64,000 nt of DNA from Mya arenaria (GCF_026914265.1 NC_069125.1:4041056-4105055); one strand, 5' to 3'; counted from the first letter of the stretch, positions 37,320 through 51,400 are shown. The notes: generated by a model not told the origin, from the sequence alone. Translations and numbers: made by a program.

Positions 37320-38850
37320 ATAGCCATATTTATAAGTTTGTAATTTAGATACGCGTGTATTTAAATACATCGACTTGTTTACAATTTGCGTCATCAATAA
37401 TGAAAGTAAATGGTGAAAATTGTGGATAATCGCAATGACAACTTATTTGCTGGCTTTGAACAATGATTTCATTCTGTTATTTGTGTTCTACTTTTGTCCA
37501 TAAATATTAATACGTTTGATTTGATTTCCTCATTTTGGATATTAAGCATGATGTTTATTTCTTTTTTTCGAATGTTATAAAAATAAAATAAAAAATAAAA
37601 CTTGTTGACATGTGCCAGATGGAAAGATCCGCCATTTACACAAAAGGTGAGTTTATGTATGGTTTTCGTCACTGCTCACATTTCAGTTTGATGTGGTGTT
37701 AGAGAGAAGTTTGGAAGCCTTAGTGAGGAAAATATCGGCAATAAGAAGATTATGTAGTTTATAACAACGATGTATTATGTACATCTAAGATAAGGCTGGA
37801 TTTTATAGGCTTTTTAAATCCTTCGACCCGTTTTCTTAAATATACATACTTGCTTCCCGGTGTGATTGGGAACAAGTGCAGTTTGTCGAAATATTCCGGA
37901 TTTGACGCATTCACATTCGGCGGCAAACCAATAGACATTGATGAATGTACAACACTGAACTAGTTACTACAAAAGCTTAAAGGACAGTTTTTCGGACAAA
38001 TATCGGGGCGAACTCCATGTGTTGGATCTTATTTTTATTTCGTTTAAAAATACATCGTATGCAAGCTTATATTTATATTTCAGACCGTCACCAAAATTTA
38101 TTCAAGTATTTGTCGCCTTTAAAGGCGCCGCACAATATAGGTTAATGCAACAAAAATGCTTAATGCTTTATCGTGCTTAAATAATTTGACTTAAATAATC
38201 AAAACAAAATAATGCACATGATTTAAGTAAGGATTAAAAATATTAGCGATGTTTCGTTTTTGTTGTTTGTTTGTTCATTTGTTTGTTTTTTGTTGTTGTT
38301 TCCTTTTTCTTTACTTCCTTTTTTGGGGGAGGGGGATGTACACTTAGCTACATTTGTTTTTTATCACTATTTCAAAGCCAAATGAGTTAAACATGATAAT
38401 GTATTCAAATTCAGAATAATAATTAGCATCAACCTACAGTATAGTGTGCGCATTTCGAACCAATTAAAATTCTATATTACGGGCGGAGCTAAACATAAAC
38501 CATACCTTATCAATTGTGATTAGCTTGTTATATAATTAATCTTAAATTAATAAATTAATAAATTTCTTCGGCCGAGTTCAGTCATAATCTACATCAAAGA
38601 TGATGGTTATTTACTATTTCGGAAAGTACCCGTACGCATGTGGTCCGGGGTGCACCATCAATGTAAGGACGCATGAGTTTGACTATCCTGGCTGTGTGGA
38701 CGTGCATGTGTTTTTCAAAAAAAAATTCTTTTCATTCTTTATATTTTGGGAAGTGTGAAACTCCGGTATAGAGATTTTACAGTGCTTCTCTGACCTTCAA
38801 TTGAACAAGCTTCCAGCCATTTAGTCGAAACTGTGCTGTGGCGTCATTTC
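37320..38850. other. Intergenic stretch between the two small paralogues
   Basis: Apart from a T/G-rich low-complexity run near 38255-38330, I see nothing I can name. Confidence 0.4.
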
Positions 38851-38854
38851 AATT

Positions 38855-39006
38855 GGGACATTTTAAATCGCGTCCTCTCTATGTATAATTATTGGGCTAG
38901 AAATGAATAAACGCATTGCGTTATTTCTATAAATAACACTCTGCTCGCATTTGAAAAATGCACCTCATGTTTATTCTTAGATAGAGGATGCGATTTAAAA
39001 TGTCCT
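38855..39006. mobile_element. MITE of about 150 bp with 28-bp inverted ends
   Basis: GGGACATTTTAAATCGCGTC at 38855 is inverted at the right end (GATTTAAAATGTCCT to 39006). The flanks are aatt on both sides (38851-38854 and 39007-39010), a possible target-site duplication. It lies about 190 bases upstream of the paralogue 2 promoter box. Confidence 0.75.
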
Positions 39007-39030
39007 AATTCTTTCGTTCAGTAATTATGT

Positions 39031-39110
39031 ACAATCGTAACAACTCGGCCATCTCCGGCAAGCTTCGAGATAGACTTATCTTGATACTAGCCGAGGAGTT
39101 CCGATTGTAA
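39031..39110. repeat. Short hairpin repeat, copy 1
   Basis: ACAATCGTAACAACTCGGCC is matched by an inverted AGCCGAGGAGTTCCGATTGT, with gcaagcttcgagatagact between them. A close copy lies at 41903-41980, so this is a dispersed fold-back repeat. Confidence 0.65.
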
Positions 39111-39190
39111 TTATGTAGTCTAAATATACTAATATCAGTGTAATGTAACCTTTTGTTTGACAAGTTTTCACGACTTAAAATTTTGACGCT

Positions 39191-39214
39191 CGTTACCGTG
39201 CCATTTATGTACAC
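39191..39214 (+). promoter_or_regulatory. Conserved upstream box of the small-gene family (copy 2)
   Basis: CCGTGCCATTTATGTACAC, about 169 bases before the ATG of paralogue 2, the same spacing as in paralogue 1. Confidence 0.55.
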
Positions 39215-39382
39215 AACCAAAGGCACGAAAGTAGATCAGATCGATCGTCGAATCATTTTCGTTTATTTTTAAAGCGAAGTTATTGTTCAAAATATGAGTG
39301 TATCGTGTATCCGTTATAACGTTCTAACCGGTTACATTTGTTTCATGTTATTTAACTATTGACTTTATAATTAAGTTCAACA

Positions 39383-40965
39383 ATGAGTCGAAAAAGTGAA
39401 TATCAATATGAACCTCAACCAGTTCCAGGACAAGAAGAACGAATATACCATGGGATTGGGAATCAACGTTCAGGTGTTGTTGGCAATGAGAGAGGTGTTG
39501 GTTTTACCATTGGAATAGAAGAGGCCATAATGGGTAGGGGTAAAGATGATAAAGTTCCAGCAAGGCTTAAGAACCGCGCAAGGTCAAAACCGACAATACT
39601 CTCAAAAGAAAAACTTGATGAAAAGCAGAAATTGGCAGCTGAACGCAAAAAGGTATCAAATTAGGTTTTAACTACTCGTATAGGGTACAATTGGTTGGTT
39701 ATAATATCCTACTGTGCTTCTGCAGCCTAAGGGTATGTTGAAAAAAAGGTCACAACTATTTGATATATGTTTGTTTACGTATAATTTTATGTTTACTGTA
39801 AGTACACATGTAGTTATTCATAAAATAGGAAAATAAAATAAGCCCCATGTTAGTCTTTGGCCATGTGCATGATTTTCAACTGAGACTGTAGCTTTAAAAG
39901 AAGATGCATACATAAGTAATCGATCACTATATATAGGAGACATATAATTTATAATTTTATTTAAAGAGTTCAGGAAATATGGAACTAAGCGAGCCTAAGG
40001 TGAGCTAACTAAAATATTTCCAGGATGTGTCGGATATATTTTTTTATTTTATGATGAAGGGAGTCAGATTTGTTATCACATGCTCATATTTTGAAATCTG
40101 TTTCCCCTGTGATGCTGATAAGCCAAAAACTACAAAGCCATGCCATTTCGTGTGCCTCATGTATTAGATGAGTGTAACACCTTGTAAAATTTAAAACAAT
40201 ATATTTCCGATCGTTTTTATTGCTTGTTTAAGTAAAATGTATACTTAGATGATATCCAGTAAGAATCACACCATACACCCTGTACTACATTAGCGTTCTT
40301 AATTGTAACGCCATATCCGGTAAGATGTAACGCGATGTTCCGAACGTCTTTCAACATGTTTTTTCAATTCAAGAGAAAATAGTACGCTTTCTTCTTAAGA
40401 TTTAGATGGAAAATAAACAACTGTATTCAAATAAGTCTTTATCACAAAAAGATTAAATTATAAATGAGAAAAAAACGTATGACTTGCTTGATTATTGCTA
40501 ATTGAGCAATTATTGTTTTCCATTTAAATTGTTTCTTAAAATGCAAGGTGATTTATTTTCTAATCAAAAGAAAAAGAGCAACTTTATATTTGCTAAAACG
40601 GCCCACCTGAAGGCTCATGTAATTACTAATCAAACGTCATGTTAATGTACATGGGCATGTATAATAAGACTCACGATTTCACAATGATTTTCTTCATGTA
40701 CAACTCAATTAGTCTTTGTATGTTAGATTAAAATGTATATATAAACACGACGTATGCGTGTCTTGTTTTGTATAAATATAAATCAACTAATACTTGTATC
40801 ATTTTGACAACAGTGTTTTATTTTTAATTGCAGAAAGCGGATGCTGAGAAAGTAAAGAGTTCAAGGAAGGTCATCCAGAGTACATTCTTTAATGATCCTT
40901 CTTCCCAACCTTCTGTTCAACCAAAGTGGTTTGAGAAAGGCCTGGATATGACGTTATTCAAATAA
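39383..40965 (+). CDS. Small basic protein, paralogue 2 (function unknown)
   Basis: Two exons (39383-39652 and 40834-40965) join in phase 0 and give 133 residues. The intron is much longer than in paralogue 1 (about 1.2 kb against 0.4 kb), but the intron position is identical and the second exons have the same length of 132 bases including the stop. The core NQRSGVVGNERGVGFTIG, MGRGKDDKVPARLKNRARSK and LSKEKLDEKQKLAAERKK matches paralogue 1. The N-terminus is about seven residues longer, and the middle of exon 2 (STFFNDPSSQPS) differs. The C-terminal QPKWFEKGLDMTLFK is conserved, hinting at a binding motif. I do not know its function. AATAAA strings follow at 41314 and 41353. Confidence 0.75.
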
Positions 40966-41313
40966 TGCTAATATGTGCATGGACGTTATCACTGAGCTGA
41001 TAATGGGCAGACAAATATATATATGATATAATTATATACGTTTCTCATTCAAGAGATTGTACATAGCCATACTATTTTCCTATTTTTTTTATTATCTTAT
41101 TGATTAAGATACCGATTTACTTCATGTCTTCATGCATTTATTTTTGCACAGTGTCTGTCACCAATAATAACAATTAGTGGTTGCAAATACGGATTATTGC
41201 AAAGACTATTTATTATCTTACATTGAACTATGATCTCCTCGTTATTATTGTGCATGTTTTATTCATAAAGATGAATGTAGAATATTTGATTTCAACATTT
41301 TGTTATCAGGCAT

Positions 41314-41358
41314 AATAAAATGTATTTTTGTTCAATGTAAGAAACAAAAAGAAATAAA
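41314..41358 (+). terminator. Candidate polyadenylation signals of paralogue 2
   Basis: AATAAA occurs at 41314-41319 and 41353-41358, some 350-390 bases after the stop codon. Confidence 0.4.
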
Positions 41359-41902
41359 ACTGCAGATGTATGACGTTTTTTAATTAAAATTCACCATGTA
41401 TATATATTTAAATGTGTTCCCATCACTGCTGGGATGGCCTTGTTACAGTTCCGAGTGGTGTTAAAGAATAATTTTGAAGCATATAAATTGGAGTAAATAC
41501 CATTAGTTAGTGGACGGGTTGGAAAGCTTAAAAATATAATTGAGAGAAACCCAAGGGGAAGAAATGGAGCATTAGGTTTATGTACTGGCCTATGGCCGCC
41601 GAAAGCGATGACTACTTATATATGAATGATTATAGAAGGCTTTCAGTTTGAAAAAAACAACAACAACAACTGAAACTGCGGTTTAAGCAAATGAACACAG
41701 ATAAGGCCAATTTTAATATTGGCTTATAAGACTGTGAATTTCCATGTAAACCGAATATCGGGACAAATTCAGTTGGTTGAACATTTCTATTCTGTTGTAA
41801 TAAACCCGTCTCATTCGAGCTTGTATTCTAATTTTAAAGGGTCGTCAAATATTGTCGTCGAAATGCTTTTTGCGCTTTATAATTCTGTAAACAGCCGTAT
41901 GC

Positions 41903-41980
41903 CACAACTCGGCCACCTCCGGCAAGTTTCGAGATAGACTGTCAGTTCTGTTGGATACTGGCCGAGATGTTCCGATTGTG
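41903..41980. repeat. Short hairpin repeat, copy 2
   Basis: Near-identical in its core (caactcggccacctccggca, tcgagatagact, gccgag and ttccgattgt) to 39031-39110. Confidence 0.65.
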
Positions 41981-42289
41981 TTAACATTTCTATCAACTGT
42001 GTAAGTCTTAATTTCATTGGTTGAGCTAAGTCATGAAAGTGTGCCAATTAACCTACGAAAGTCTTTTGGTGTCATTCTGAACATGCCCGGAATTACATTT
42101 CTGGAGATGACAAGTCATTTAGAAAACGCAGTATATGGCAGAATAGATGCAATACCATTTAGCAGTCAACTTAATCAGCTTTAGCTTCGATATTTTGACC
42201 TTATAAGCAACATTCATTTATATAAGTCATTTTCTTATGTCTTTACCATACAAAAGCAGTGGTGTTTAGATTGATTAATTGTACGTCTC

Positions 42290-42639
42290 TTAAAGCTGCA
42301 CTCTCACATATTTACCGTTTTTACAACTTTTTTTTATTTATTGTCTTGGAATGAGCATTTTTTGCGTAAATATCTGCAAACTAGTGATAAAAGACTGCTG
42401 ACAAAAAGATCAGATCGCAGATTTTCATATTTCCGTTCCAAAATTAATGTTTTATGGCTAACAAAAATCTATAGAACATCATTTTTTAACTTAAAAATAA
42501 AAAATATGCATTCTAATGCTTTGTCAGCAGTCTTATACCACTGGTTTCCATGCATTTTCGCATAAATCGGCTCTTTCCAAGCCAAAAATATAAAAAAAAA
42601 AGTTGTCGAAACGTTCAATCTGTGAGAGTGCAGCTTTAA
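42290..42639. mobile_element. TTAA-flanked MITE, 350 bp, near-perfect ends
   Basis: TTAAAGCTGCACTCTCACA (42290-42308) and its exact inverse (42621-42639) bound the element. Inside, a subterminal inverted block (gactgctgacaaa and tttgtcagcagtc) forms a second fold. It is piggyBac-like by its TTAA target. The perfect ends suggest relatively recent movement compared with the other repeats. A fragment of a related copy lies near 54143. Confidence 0.85.
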
Positions 42640-42644
42640 CACTC

Positions 42645-44340
42645 ATGGCAAGCATGTTCCTTTATTTGAACAACAGTCACCAAAGTTAACAGGCATGCTT
42701 ATAAGCATATAAAGTTAATCAATACCAACGGTTTTGTTTCTATATCTGAACTGTATCAGCAGAGTTATAGCCCTTCACTAAACAAAAAAAACTGTGCTTT
42801 CAGCCTGTAGCATACATGTGCATTATACTGAAGGTTTACTTACAGTCCTGAAAACTTTGAACATGTCAAAAGTAGCTTTCATGCGACTACTGGGGTCAGT
42901 TTTAGTCGCCGATCACAGATGCCCAGGTTGCATCATGGCTCAAACTCCACGCGAGAAAGAGTCGCTAATTAAAGGTCATGGAATGTTATCAACGTAAGAA
43001 ATTGAGTGGGCATCCGTCGATAAATGATTCAACGGCGTCGAAAGCTTATGGCATTGCAACCAATCTTCCGCAAAGGTTACTCAGAGAATATGCCCCATTA
43101 GTACTGCGGTGTATGACGTGTTTTGGAATACGGCAAACTAAATAGTTTCATGATTGCATAAGAATGAAAAGACAGCTAAAATTTAGTGAATATCGACGCT
43201 CGAGGTTGGAAAAAGAAACTTGGCCCACGACACTGACGGAGGTGGTTTGGCCTTATATTAATACATAAACTGGAATTGTAAATTCTCATGAATTGTTTGT
43301 ATTTGTTAAACGTCCCTAGACAGTCTTATATTAAATTTGTTTCACTGGACTGTTCCTCCTATCCTCTACCAAGGTAAAAAGGCTTAAACTGAAATGGCCA
43401 CCAAAGAGCCGTTAGATCTGGTTTACCTTGTCACATCGCCACGAGGAATTTTCGAGAAGATTTAGTCAGAATTGGATGAACTTTTATAAAAAATGATCAC
43501 GGTTCTTCCAAATGTCCACGTCTCTGGAATTCATTTTTTTAAATGGCCACCAGGGGATAGACATCTTAAAAAGTGCTGTCACATGACTGTTCCAATGAAT
43601 ATTTTATATACTAGTATATATATGCAAAACCATCCGGTCCATTGCAGCTCCATTCCACGTTTGTGGTGAAGGCCCATCAGAGGTGCATCAGCTTGAACGA
43701 TTGATTCAATACCTCTTATATACAGATATTTTTAACTTTTTTATTATTAAATTTAAATGTTCCTTAATCTTAGGTAGCACGGTCTTCATTAAAGTTAATA
43801 AAATAATTGCAAAGGATGTTTTTTACTTATTAAATGAAACATGAAATAATGACCTGGTTTGAGAATTAATAGAAAGGAAATGTTCCAAAAACATCTACTG
43901 CCAGGGGCGAGTCCGGCCGGGGATTTGACGTTGACGGGGGTCAATTAAGGGTCCAGTTTGGACATGCGCTCACTCCCAACGGAACGCAATGAAATAGACG
44001 TTAAAACTGACAAAGGACATTTGAACAGTTTGTCTTTACAGTCTAAAATGAAGCATCAAAGTGTAGACTGTGTGCATACCGTATTGACATGAAAAGCTCG
44101 TTTGGACACTTCTCCTGATCACGAAATGGGGGGGGGGTGATTCGAAGAAGAAGTACCAGGAAACTTGAGAAAAACGACAACAACAGAAAACAGAGAACAG
44201 CTCTATACAAAAAAATGTGCAACCTAATGACAATCGTTATCATCACGGACCTATATATAATCATGGTGGAAATTGCAACATAATTATTCTGAAAATCAGT
44301 GGTGTGCTGCCTTTTTCTTTTCGGTTGATTGATGGTTACT
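42645..44340. other. Intergenic stretch upstream of MADD
   Basis: No exon was recognised. A run of eight or nine G lies near 44128. A pair of similar phrases (aaatggccacca) occurs near 43393 and 43542 without a clear repeat structure. Confidence 0.4.
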
Positions 44341-44344
44341 TCCC

Positions 44345-44477
44345 TTCACAAAATTTATGACAGATGGCGCCACTTTTGACGTCAACAAACAACAGCCTGC
44401 AGTAACATTATCGACCGGTTCTTGTTGAAATTTATGTAGGCAGTGTCAGTGATTTTCAGGAATACTCCGTGGATTTT
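44345..44477 (+). promoter_or_regulatory. Probable MADD promoter and non-coding first exon
   Basis: An ATGGCGCC string and the CRE palindrome TGACGTCA (44377-44384) precede a short stretch that ends at a good donor (ttt|GTAAGTATA, intron starting at 44478). The next acceptor (ttttttag, ending 45277) opens the exon that carries the MADD start codon at 45425. The transcription start itself is not resolved. Confidence 0.45.
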
Positions 44478-45424
44478 GTAAGTATACGATGAAAGAAACC
44501 AGAGTTATCTGAAAATCATTTGGACAATTTGTCTAAAATAACGTTTGTTTACACTAACCTGAGTAGATTTCGGACAGAACATTTGTGTCTCTTCAAATAT
44601 TCAATAAATCTGTGTGTATATAAAATAGTTGATGATATACAAGTAAAAGTTTATGGTATTCAAGTTGTTAAATTCGGATGTTTCTTTGATATACTTTTGT
44701 GAAGTTAGGATACTTTGTTTAAGCTGAAAATTATAAACAACAAAAATCACCTAATATTTTTATTAGTTCGACAAAAGTGAAAAACATTCTAACTGTTTGT
44801 GGAATTTTGACTTGATTTTTTTAGATTGAAGATTTGCAAATTAATGCCAAGGAAGTTCACTTTTTCAGTTTCAAATAGGGTCGGGTCTTACAATGCACAG
44901 GAACTATTGTATATATACATGTAATAAGAGTAAGCATTTCTTAGAAATGCTGTGTCAAGTATCTGTGTAACAACTTTTATATTTCATCATGTACTGTGAT
45001 TATGTATCATATTGTGCAGGGCTTGAATTTTTTATCAATTGTTCTACAGTAATTGCAATTTGACTTTTGGATGAACAAGCACAAGTTTTTATTCTAATGC
45101 TTGGCATCAAATTTTTAAACAAGCCCTGCTATATCAATTCAGAATTTTATCAAGCCCGAAAGACATATCACCAGTGGAGGGCTTGCAGGCTTGTGTTAAT
45201 TTCGATCACTGGTTCTATTGACGAACAACATAATATGTCAATTAATTAATGAATATGTTTAATTTTAACTTTTTTAGGTAGATGCCAAGATGTAATTTGA
45301 ATGCCAACAAGAATGGATGAGGAGCTCGGTATTCAACACTCCTATAGAGAGTCTTTGATTAGGAATGAACTAAAACCAAATCAACAGCTGCCTGCTGGTT
45401 AAAAACAATTGGTTTACCAGCAGT

Positions 45425-48400
45425 ATGTCTGAATATCATAAAAAATATTTTTGTCCGCGCCTGCTGGATTACATGGTCATTGTGGGCAGCCGACACCACA
45501 ACAACAACAACAATGTTGCACAAACACCAGAGTTGTTAAGGCGCTATCCTCTGGAAGATCATGCCGACTTTCCACTGCCTACAGATGTGATATTTTTCTG
45601 TCAGCCTGAAGGCTGTATAAGTGTAGGTCCGAAACGTATGAGTCTCAGAGAAACTACATCATTTGTTTTCACGCTCACAGAAAAAGATTCGGGGAAAGTG
45701 CGGTATGGCATATGTGTGAACTTTTTTAGACCATTTGAAAGATATAAATCAGAACGAAGATCAGATAGTCGGCACAGCACTGACAGCCGTCACAGTACCA
45801 TAAGCAGCAGCTTTGGAAGTGAAAGACAGTTCAGTAGTGGTAGTTACAGTGAGGGAAATCCGAACGTAAGAAACCTGCCACATAATGACTCGGAGACACG
45901 TTCTCCACGGACTAGTAAAAAAACAAAATCCTCTTCACGAGTTCGATGTAATACTCTAACGTCACTATGCATTATCAGTCACCATCCATTTTTTTCAACG
46001 TTTCGTGAATGTTTGTTCATCTTGCGACGATTGATTGATGCTTGCCATGAAAGAAGTTGTGCCAGAAGAATTGGAGGATCAAGAAGCTTGTCCAGGTAAA
46101 GTAAATGAAATGTAACCAGGTATTCAATGTGTATATATATAGTGGCACTTACACTGTGTCTGCCTGCAGATCGAGAAGTCATGGGTTTGAACCCCGACAG
46201 GTGCACGTAGCAATTTGTGCAGTCTGTTACAGAAATTTGTTGTGATAATGTCTGTACTTAGATTATAGCAAGGTTTTGAAAAGGATGTGGTGCTACAGAA
46301 GAGGGATAGGGTGCTCAGGGAGAAAAGGGCACATTGTTTACATGTAGCACTGTTGATAATTTGAACAGAAAGAATTTGACAGAAAAAAAAAAAAAAAAAA
46401 AAAAAATTGATTAACTGAAATACTTATAAATTTGACAGAAAGTGCACGGCTTCTTATTAAAGAAAGTTTGGAAGAATATTACTCACTATAAATGGGCATA
46501 AACTTACAAAATTGATTCCTTGAAACTCAAAGTACAAAAACTTCCAGATTTTTTTAAAAACTTCCAAAGTCAAAGGAACATTTATTTAGTTTTTAACATA
46601 ATATTTGAAAAATAGTGGAACAAATTGCTGTGTTTGAGAGTCTTAAACTTCCACATTTCAGTGAAAAACTTCTAATATTGATGATAAGGAAGTTCATACT
46701 TTCAGTTTCGAATTCTTAATGGAAGCCCTGAAATGTTAGATATTCTGTTAAATAAAGTCCTATTAGGTTTCAACTAGTACTGTCAATTACGTAAATATTG
46801 TATGCACAGTCTTAAGCAACTAAAGGGTACTACCAAACAAGGACAGGATGCAGCACCATAATGCTTTAACTGAAACCCTACTATGCAGTCATAAAAATTA
46901 GACCTTAAACTGAAAATCCAAATTTTTACATGTGGGCTTAAAAAATGTTAGAAAGTCTCATTGTCAAAAAGCTCTGCTTTATTCAAGCCAAAATTTAAGC
47001 AGGCCTGAAAAGCATTTTTCCATGACATGGGCTTGCATGTTTGTGCTTATTTCAACTGCTGTCTGTACTTCTGTTAAATTGATAATTTTACTAAGATTAT
47101 TCTCACTCAAGTCATTGTATTGTTCCTGTATTTTGCACTCTAATATAAATTTTACAATAAAAATACAAGAATAATTTCAGTGAAGTGCTAGGATTTTGGT
47201 TTAAGAATTGAATCTGATGTATTCATCCTTTTTAAGAATTGAAGCTGATGTATTCATCCTTTTTTTGAAGCAATGTATATTTTGTTGCACTGAGTTTAAA
47301 ACCTTTGTTAATTCAACATGCAGAAAAATATAATTAAAATAATTATAATTTGCTCTTGGTATTTTACAGATATTTTAGCTTTAAAAATAATGCATTAGTG
47401 TTACTTTCCATATTGTTGTTACTTTGGTGATTTCATAATCAATTGATCTGGCCTGAAGCAGAAATTGTAACATTGATCTAGAGTCATTGACATAAACTTG
47501 TTCATTCATTCATTCAGCCTTAAATGTCATGGTTGCTGTTCATCACCGAAGGACACTTTCGTAAAGGGAGTATACATTTATGTATACCCATAGAAAGCTT
47601 TCATATGAAACTGCGTATCCTCAATTCTTGTTTGCGTGATAACAATATATAGTTTACTGTTTAATTAAGTTTCGCAAGTAATATATATACCTTGCAATTT
47701 GAATTGATTCATGTTTCTTGTAAATTGATACCAATGAGAGTTAAACTTTAAAGCTAATATTCACCCGCATATAAAATGTATGAAGAATATACATTTTAAA
47801 AAGTAGATGCACAATTTGTCAGAAAAATGAGTACCCTGTCTTTTGTTGATTTTAAGTTTTATTATATTAAGGCAATTATATGGGTAGTTACTGAAGTAGA
47901 TCAATCAGAAAAAAGGTTAATTTTATGTAGAAATGCTTCGATGCATGATGTTTGAAGAGGGTGATTTATTTAATAGCAGTAATTTACATAGCTGTTATGA
48001 AACATTTTATGTAATATTATGAAGGACATAAAATTATATATGATTCAATTAGTTTTTTACCCATCCTTTTGCACATTGGATCAACCCTGTTTAATTAATT
48101 CTGATTATAAGGAAATTTAAGGCGTTGTTTAAGCAAAAAATGGAAATTCAAAACCAAATTATTCAAGAATAATAATATATTCATAATATTATAGGGGTTT
48201 AGCTAAAGAGAATTAATAGAATTGAATGCTTAGGATAATCAAATATTTTCTTATTTTTTTCTGTTATATCTTATAATGTTATCATAAACACATACACATT
48301 TAATATGTGTACACAGTTAAAACAGAAAACTTCTCTTTAATACATTTTTGACAATTCACAAAAATCCACAGTGAATTACAATTTTCCCTTTTCACCCTCA

Positions 48401-51400
48401 GCACCATGTCCCTTTTTTGCATTCTCCTTTTTAAAACCTGGCTTAAAACCCCTTTTATTACATGTTTTGGTATGATTGGGATTTGGCCAAATTTTGATAT
48501 AAGTCCTAACTGTTGTGTGTTGCTGTTATTTAAAGAGCATGATAGGTGCCCTGTGTTTAGGCATTATTAGCCAGATTGGTTTCAGCCACCAGGGCTTATT
48601 TAAATTGGCTTGATCAATACCCATTATCCCTGCTTCCGAGGATTTTCTATGTATTCACAGCTACAGACTTTTGCAGGTCTATTGATTTGGTGAGCTACTG
48701 ATCTATCCATTTATCCTGTTTCATCTACAGTCTATATGTATCAATTTATAAACCTACCTTGATAACTCAATATTCTATTGAATGAGAGCAATAAAAGTCA
48801 TCAAAACAAGACCAAATTGATATTATACTGCATGGCATTGCACTTTTGAAGAAGTGCTGCTGTAAAAAAAACAGAATTTGAGAAAGCCTGGAAAGCATTT
48901 TACCATGTAGGGCGTGTAGGCTTAATGCTAATTTCGACTACTGCAATGATGCAACGGGGATAGCCGGGGAAATGGGCCGTGTTTTTTCAGGTGAACCTGC
49001 AGTGCCTGGTGAATGCGGTGTTTTTTTCGTCGCGCAAAATATAGCGGGGAATGTGCCTTACCTAGGGTCCCTGGGTTGCAGGGAATTTGGCGGGGATATT
49101 ACCATCAGTTCGTCTCTGCAGGGCAGGGATTTTATCCGGGGATTGGCTTGACCGAAATTCCCCGCTATACCTAGGACCTGGGGGGGGCCATGGTTACAAT
49201 TGACTGATGCATAACATTCTAGAAATATTTTGAAGTCTGATTTGAAAGCAGGCAGAAGGGTTCTACCCAAATTCCTGACAGAGTGGAGCACCGTAAAATC
49301 CATAATCGTTCAGCTAAAACCCAGGTGTACACTACTTTTAAATGTCAACAAGCCATAATTCTTACACTCAAGAAAGGCTTGAATCTTACATTTGTTACCT
49401 GGCAGGAATATTATGATAAATTGTTACAAATATCATATTTTAAAACCATTCAGTGGTTACATTTCAATGACAGATTTCTTCTGCTTACATAAATACAAAA
49501 AAAACTCAATCCGTCCATTCTTTGTATAATACAATTATATTATTCTACATTAGGCATTATAATGTGAGATGTTTATCTCAGCTCAATGAACAGTGATAAA
49601 TATTATATATTATACGGTCATGTTCATGATATACAGGTGGCATTAACCTACGTTGTCATATTTAATGAGATGTTTTATAAATACAGCCCCAGTTCTTCTG
49701 TTTAAAATTAATCATTAACATTGGGAAATGTTTTTACAAATTTATATTAATCACTCTCATTGGCACCTAATGTTACATTAGATTGTGGTCTTAAATTTTG
49801 TATTGTGGGGGACCAGAGTACCTTGAGGAAGATCAACCCACTTGTCCAGCTTCGTGACCATAAACCGAACTCACTTAAATGACAAACTCACATATAAATA
49901 TATATGCCAAGGCCAACATACAGTACACTCAACGAGTTAGACCCACTTTCCATTTCCCTCCGCGGATTTTTGCTATCCCGGCCAACACAATGATTTTATC
50001 GACTGTCCGCGTTCCTCGGAGTTTGAATTTAAGGCCCTCGGAGGGTGATAAGTCGACCGAAGAATAACGAACTCGGCGTTCCTCGGAGGGGTTAACTTTG
50101 CGGACACTAGGTAAGAATCTATGCTAAAGTTATATTTATTTTATTAAAATTTTCAACAGATTACGACGGCTCCAGTAATTTGCTATTATTCTTTTTCCTC
50201 TGGCCGTTTTGCATGAAGTTAGCTTACCTCAAAAATGCAGTCGTATTTCACTAGTTGCACATGCATCTTATAAACGTGTTTTTGCTAATGACTGATAAAC
50301 ACATTTCTTCCGAGAAATTCTAGGTTACACATTTTCGGAAAATCAGGAGGTCAAACATGCGTTCAAAGTTCACAGCGCATGGTTTTGAAGGCCTTCTTGC
50401 CTTGTTTTCTGTGGAAAATTCCATGAAACGTCATAGCTTTTTTTAACCACCAATAATAAATAGTATATTCTACATTGTATTGATCACGCCCTTTACGTCA
50501 GAGGTCATGGTTCAGCATCTTGTAAATAGTTGGCTGCTTTATGATGCAATAACTTAGTGGATATACTTTAATGATTCAATGTTTATGATTCAAGACAATA
50601 TTCAATCGGCGTTTACGGACATAAATACAAATTAAACGTTGCTACATGTAAGAATCTTTTACGCTTAACAATGTGCATGAGCATAAAAATAAATAACTTC
50701 TAAACAAGAATGATTTCTTGCTTATCTGATTAGACTCACAGTTCCGCTGCGGGATCATAAAATCGGACGATTCTCAACGCTATCGTTCATATTAAACTCG
50801 GCGGTAAGCCAGCCACTGGGAGGAACTCGGGGGGATTTTAGCGAGGGCAACAGTTTTACCCTAGGAGGAAACCCGTGATCATCGACTTTATCCCTCGGAG
50901 TGAGCGAGGAAAGTGGGTCTAACTCGTTGAGTGTAGTGTAGAACCTACGACAGTTTGTTGAGGAGCCAGTGCACGAACCATTAAACCAGCAATTTAGTTC
51001 AGCAGCCCTAAAGTGCATTTATGTAAGAGTTAATAAAATAATGTAACAATTAATATCCTTGTATCATCCGATATGAAAAGCAGTTAAGTACACACAGTTT
51101 CATTCAAATTTGTTCAAACCATTTAGCAACCGAGGTATTCATAGGGGAAAAAAGCAGTTTTGAGTCTTTATTGGTGTCAGTTATTAAAAGCCCATAATAT
51201 GTAAATTGGATGTCATCATACAAAAAATATATCTGACAAAAAAAGAGGAAAACATAATGTGTGATGATGTTGTTATATTTAAATAATTTTTATAGACTTA
51301 TAAATGTAATAATAAATGGGTGTCATTCTCATAGTTATTAAAAGCCCATAACATGTAAATTTGATGTTACGAAACAAGTCATATCTGACAAAGAAAATAA

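Noticed and set aside
46130-46210. Possible tRNA gene
   Set aside because: The B-box is perfect, but the acceptor and T stems do not pair and the A-box is poor. A SINE head is more likely.
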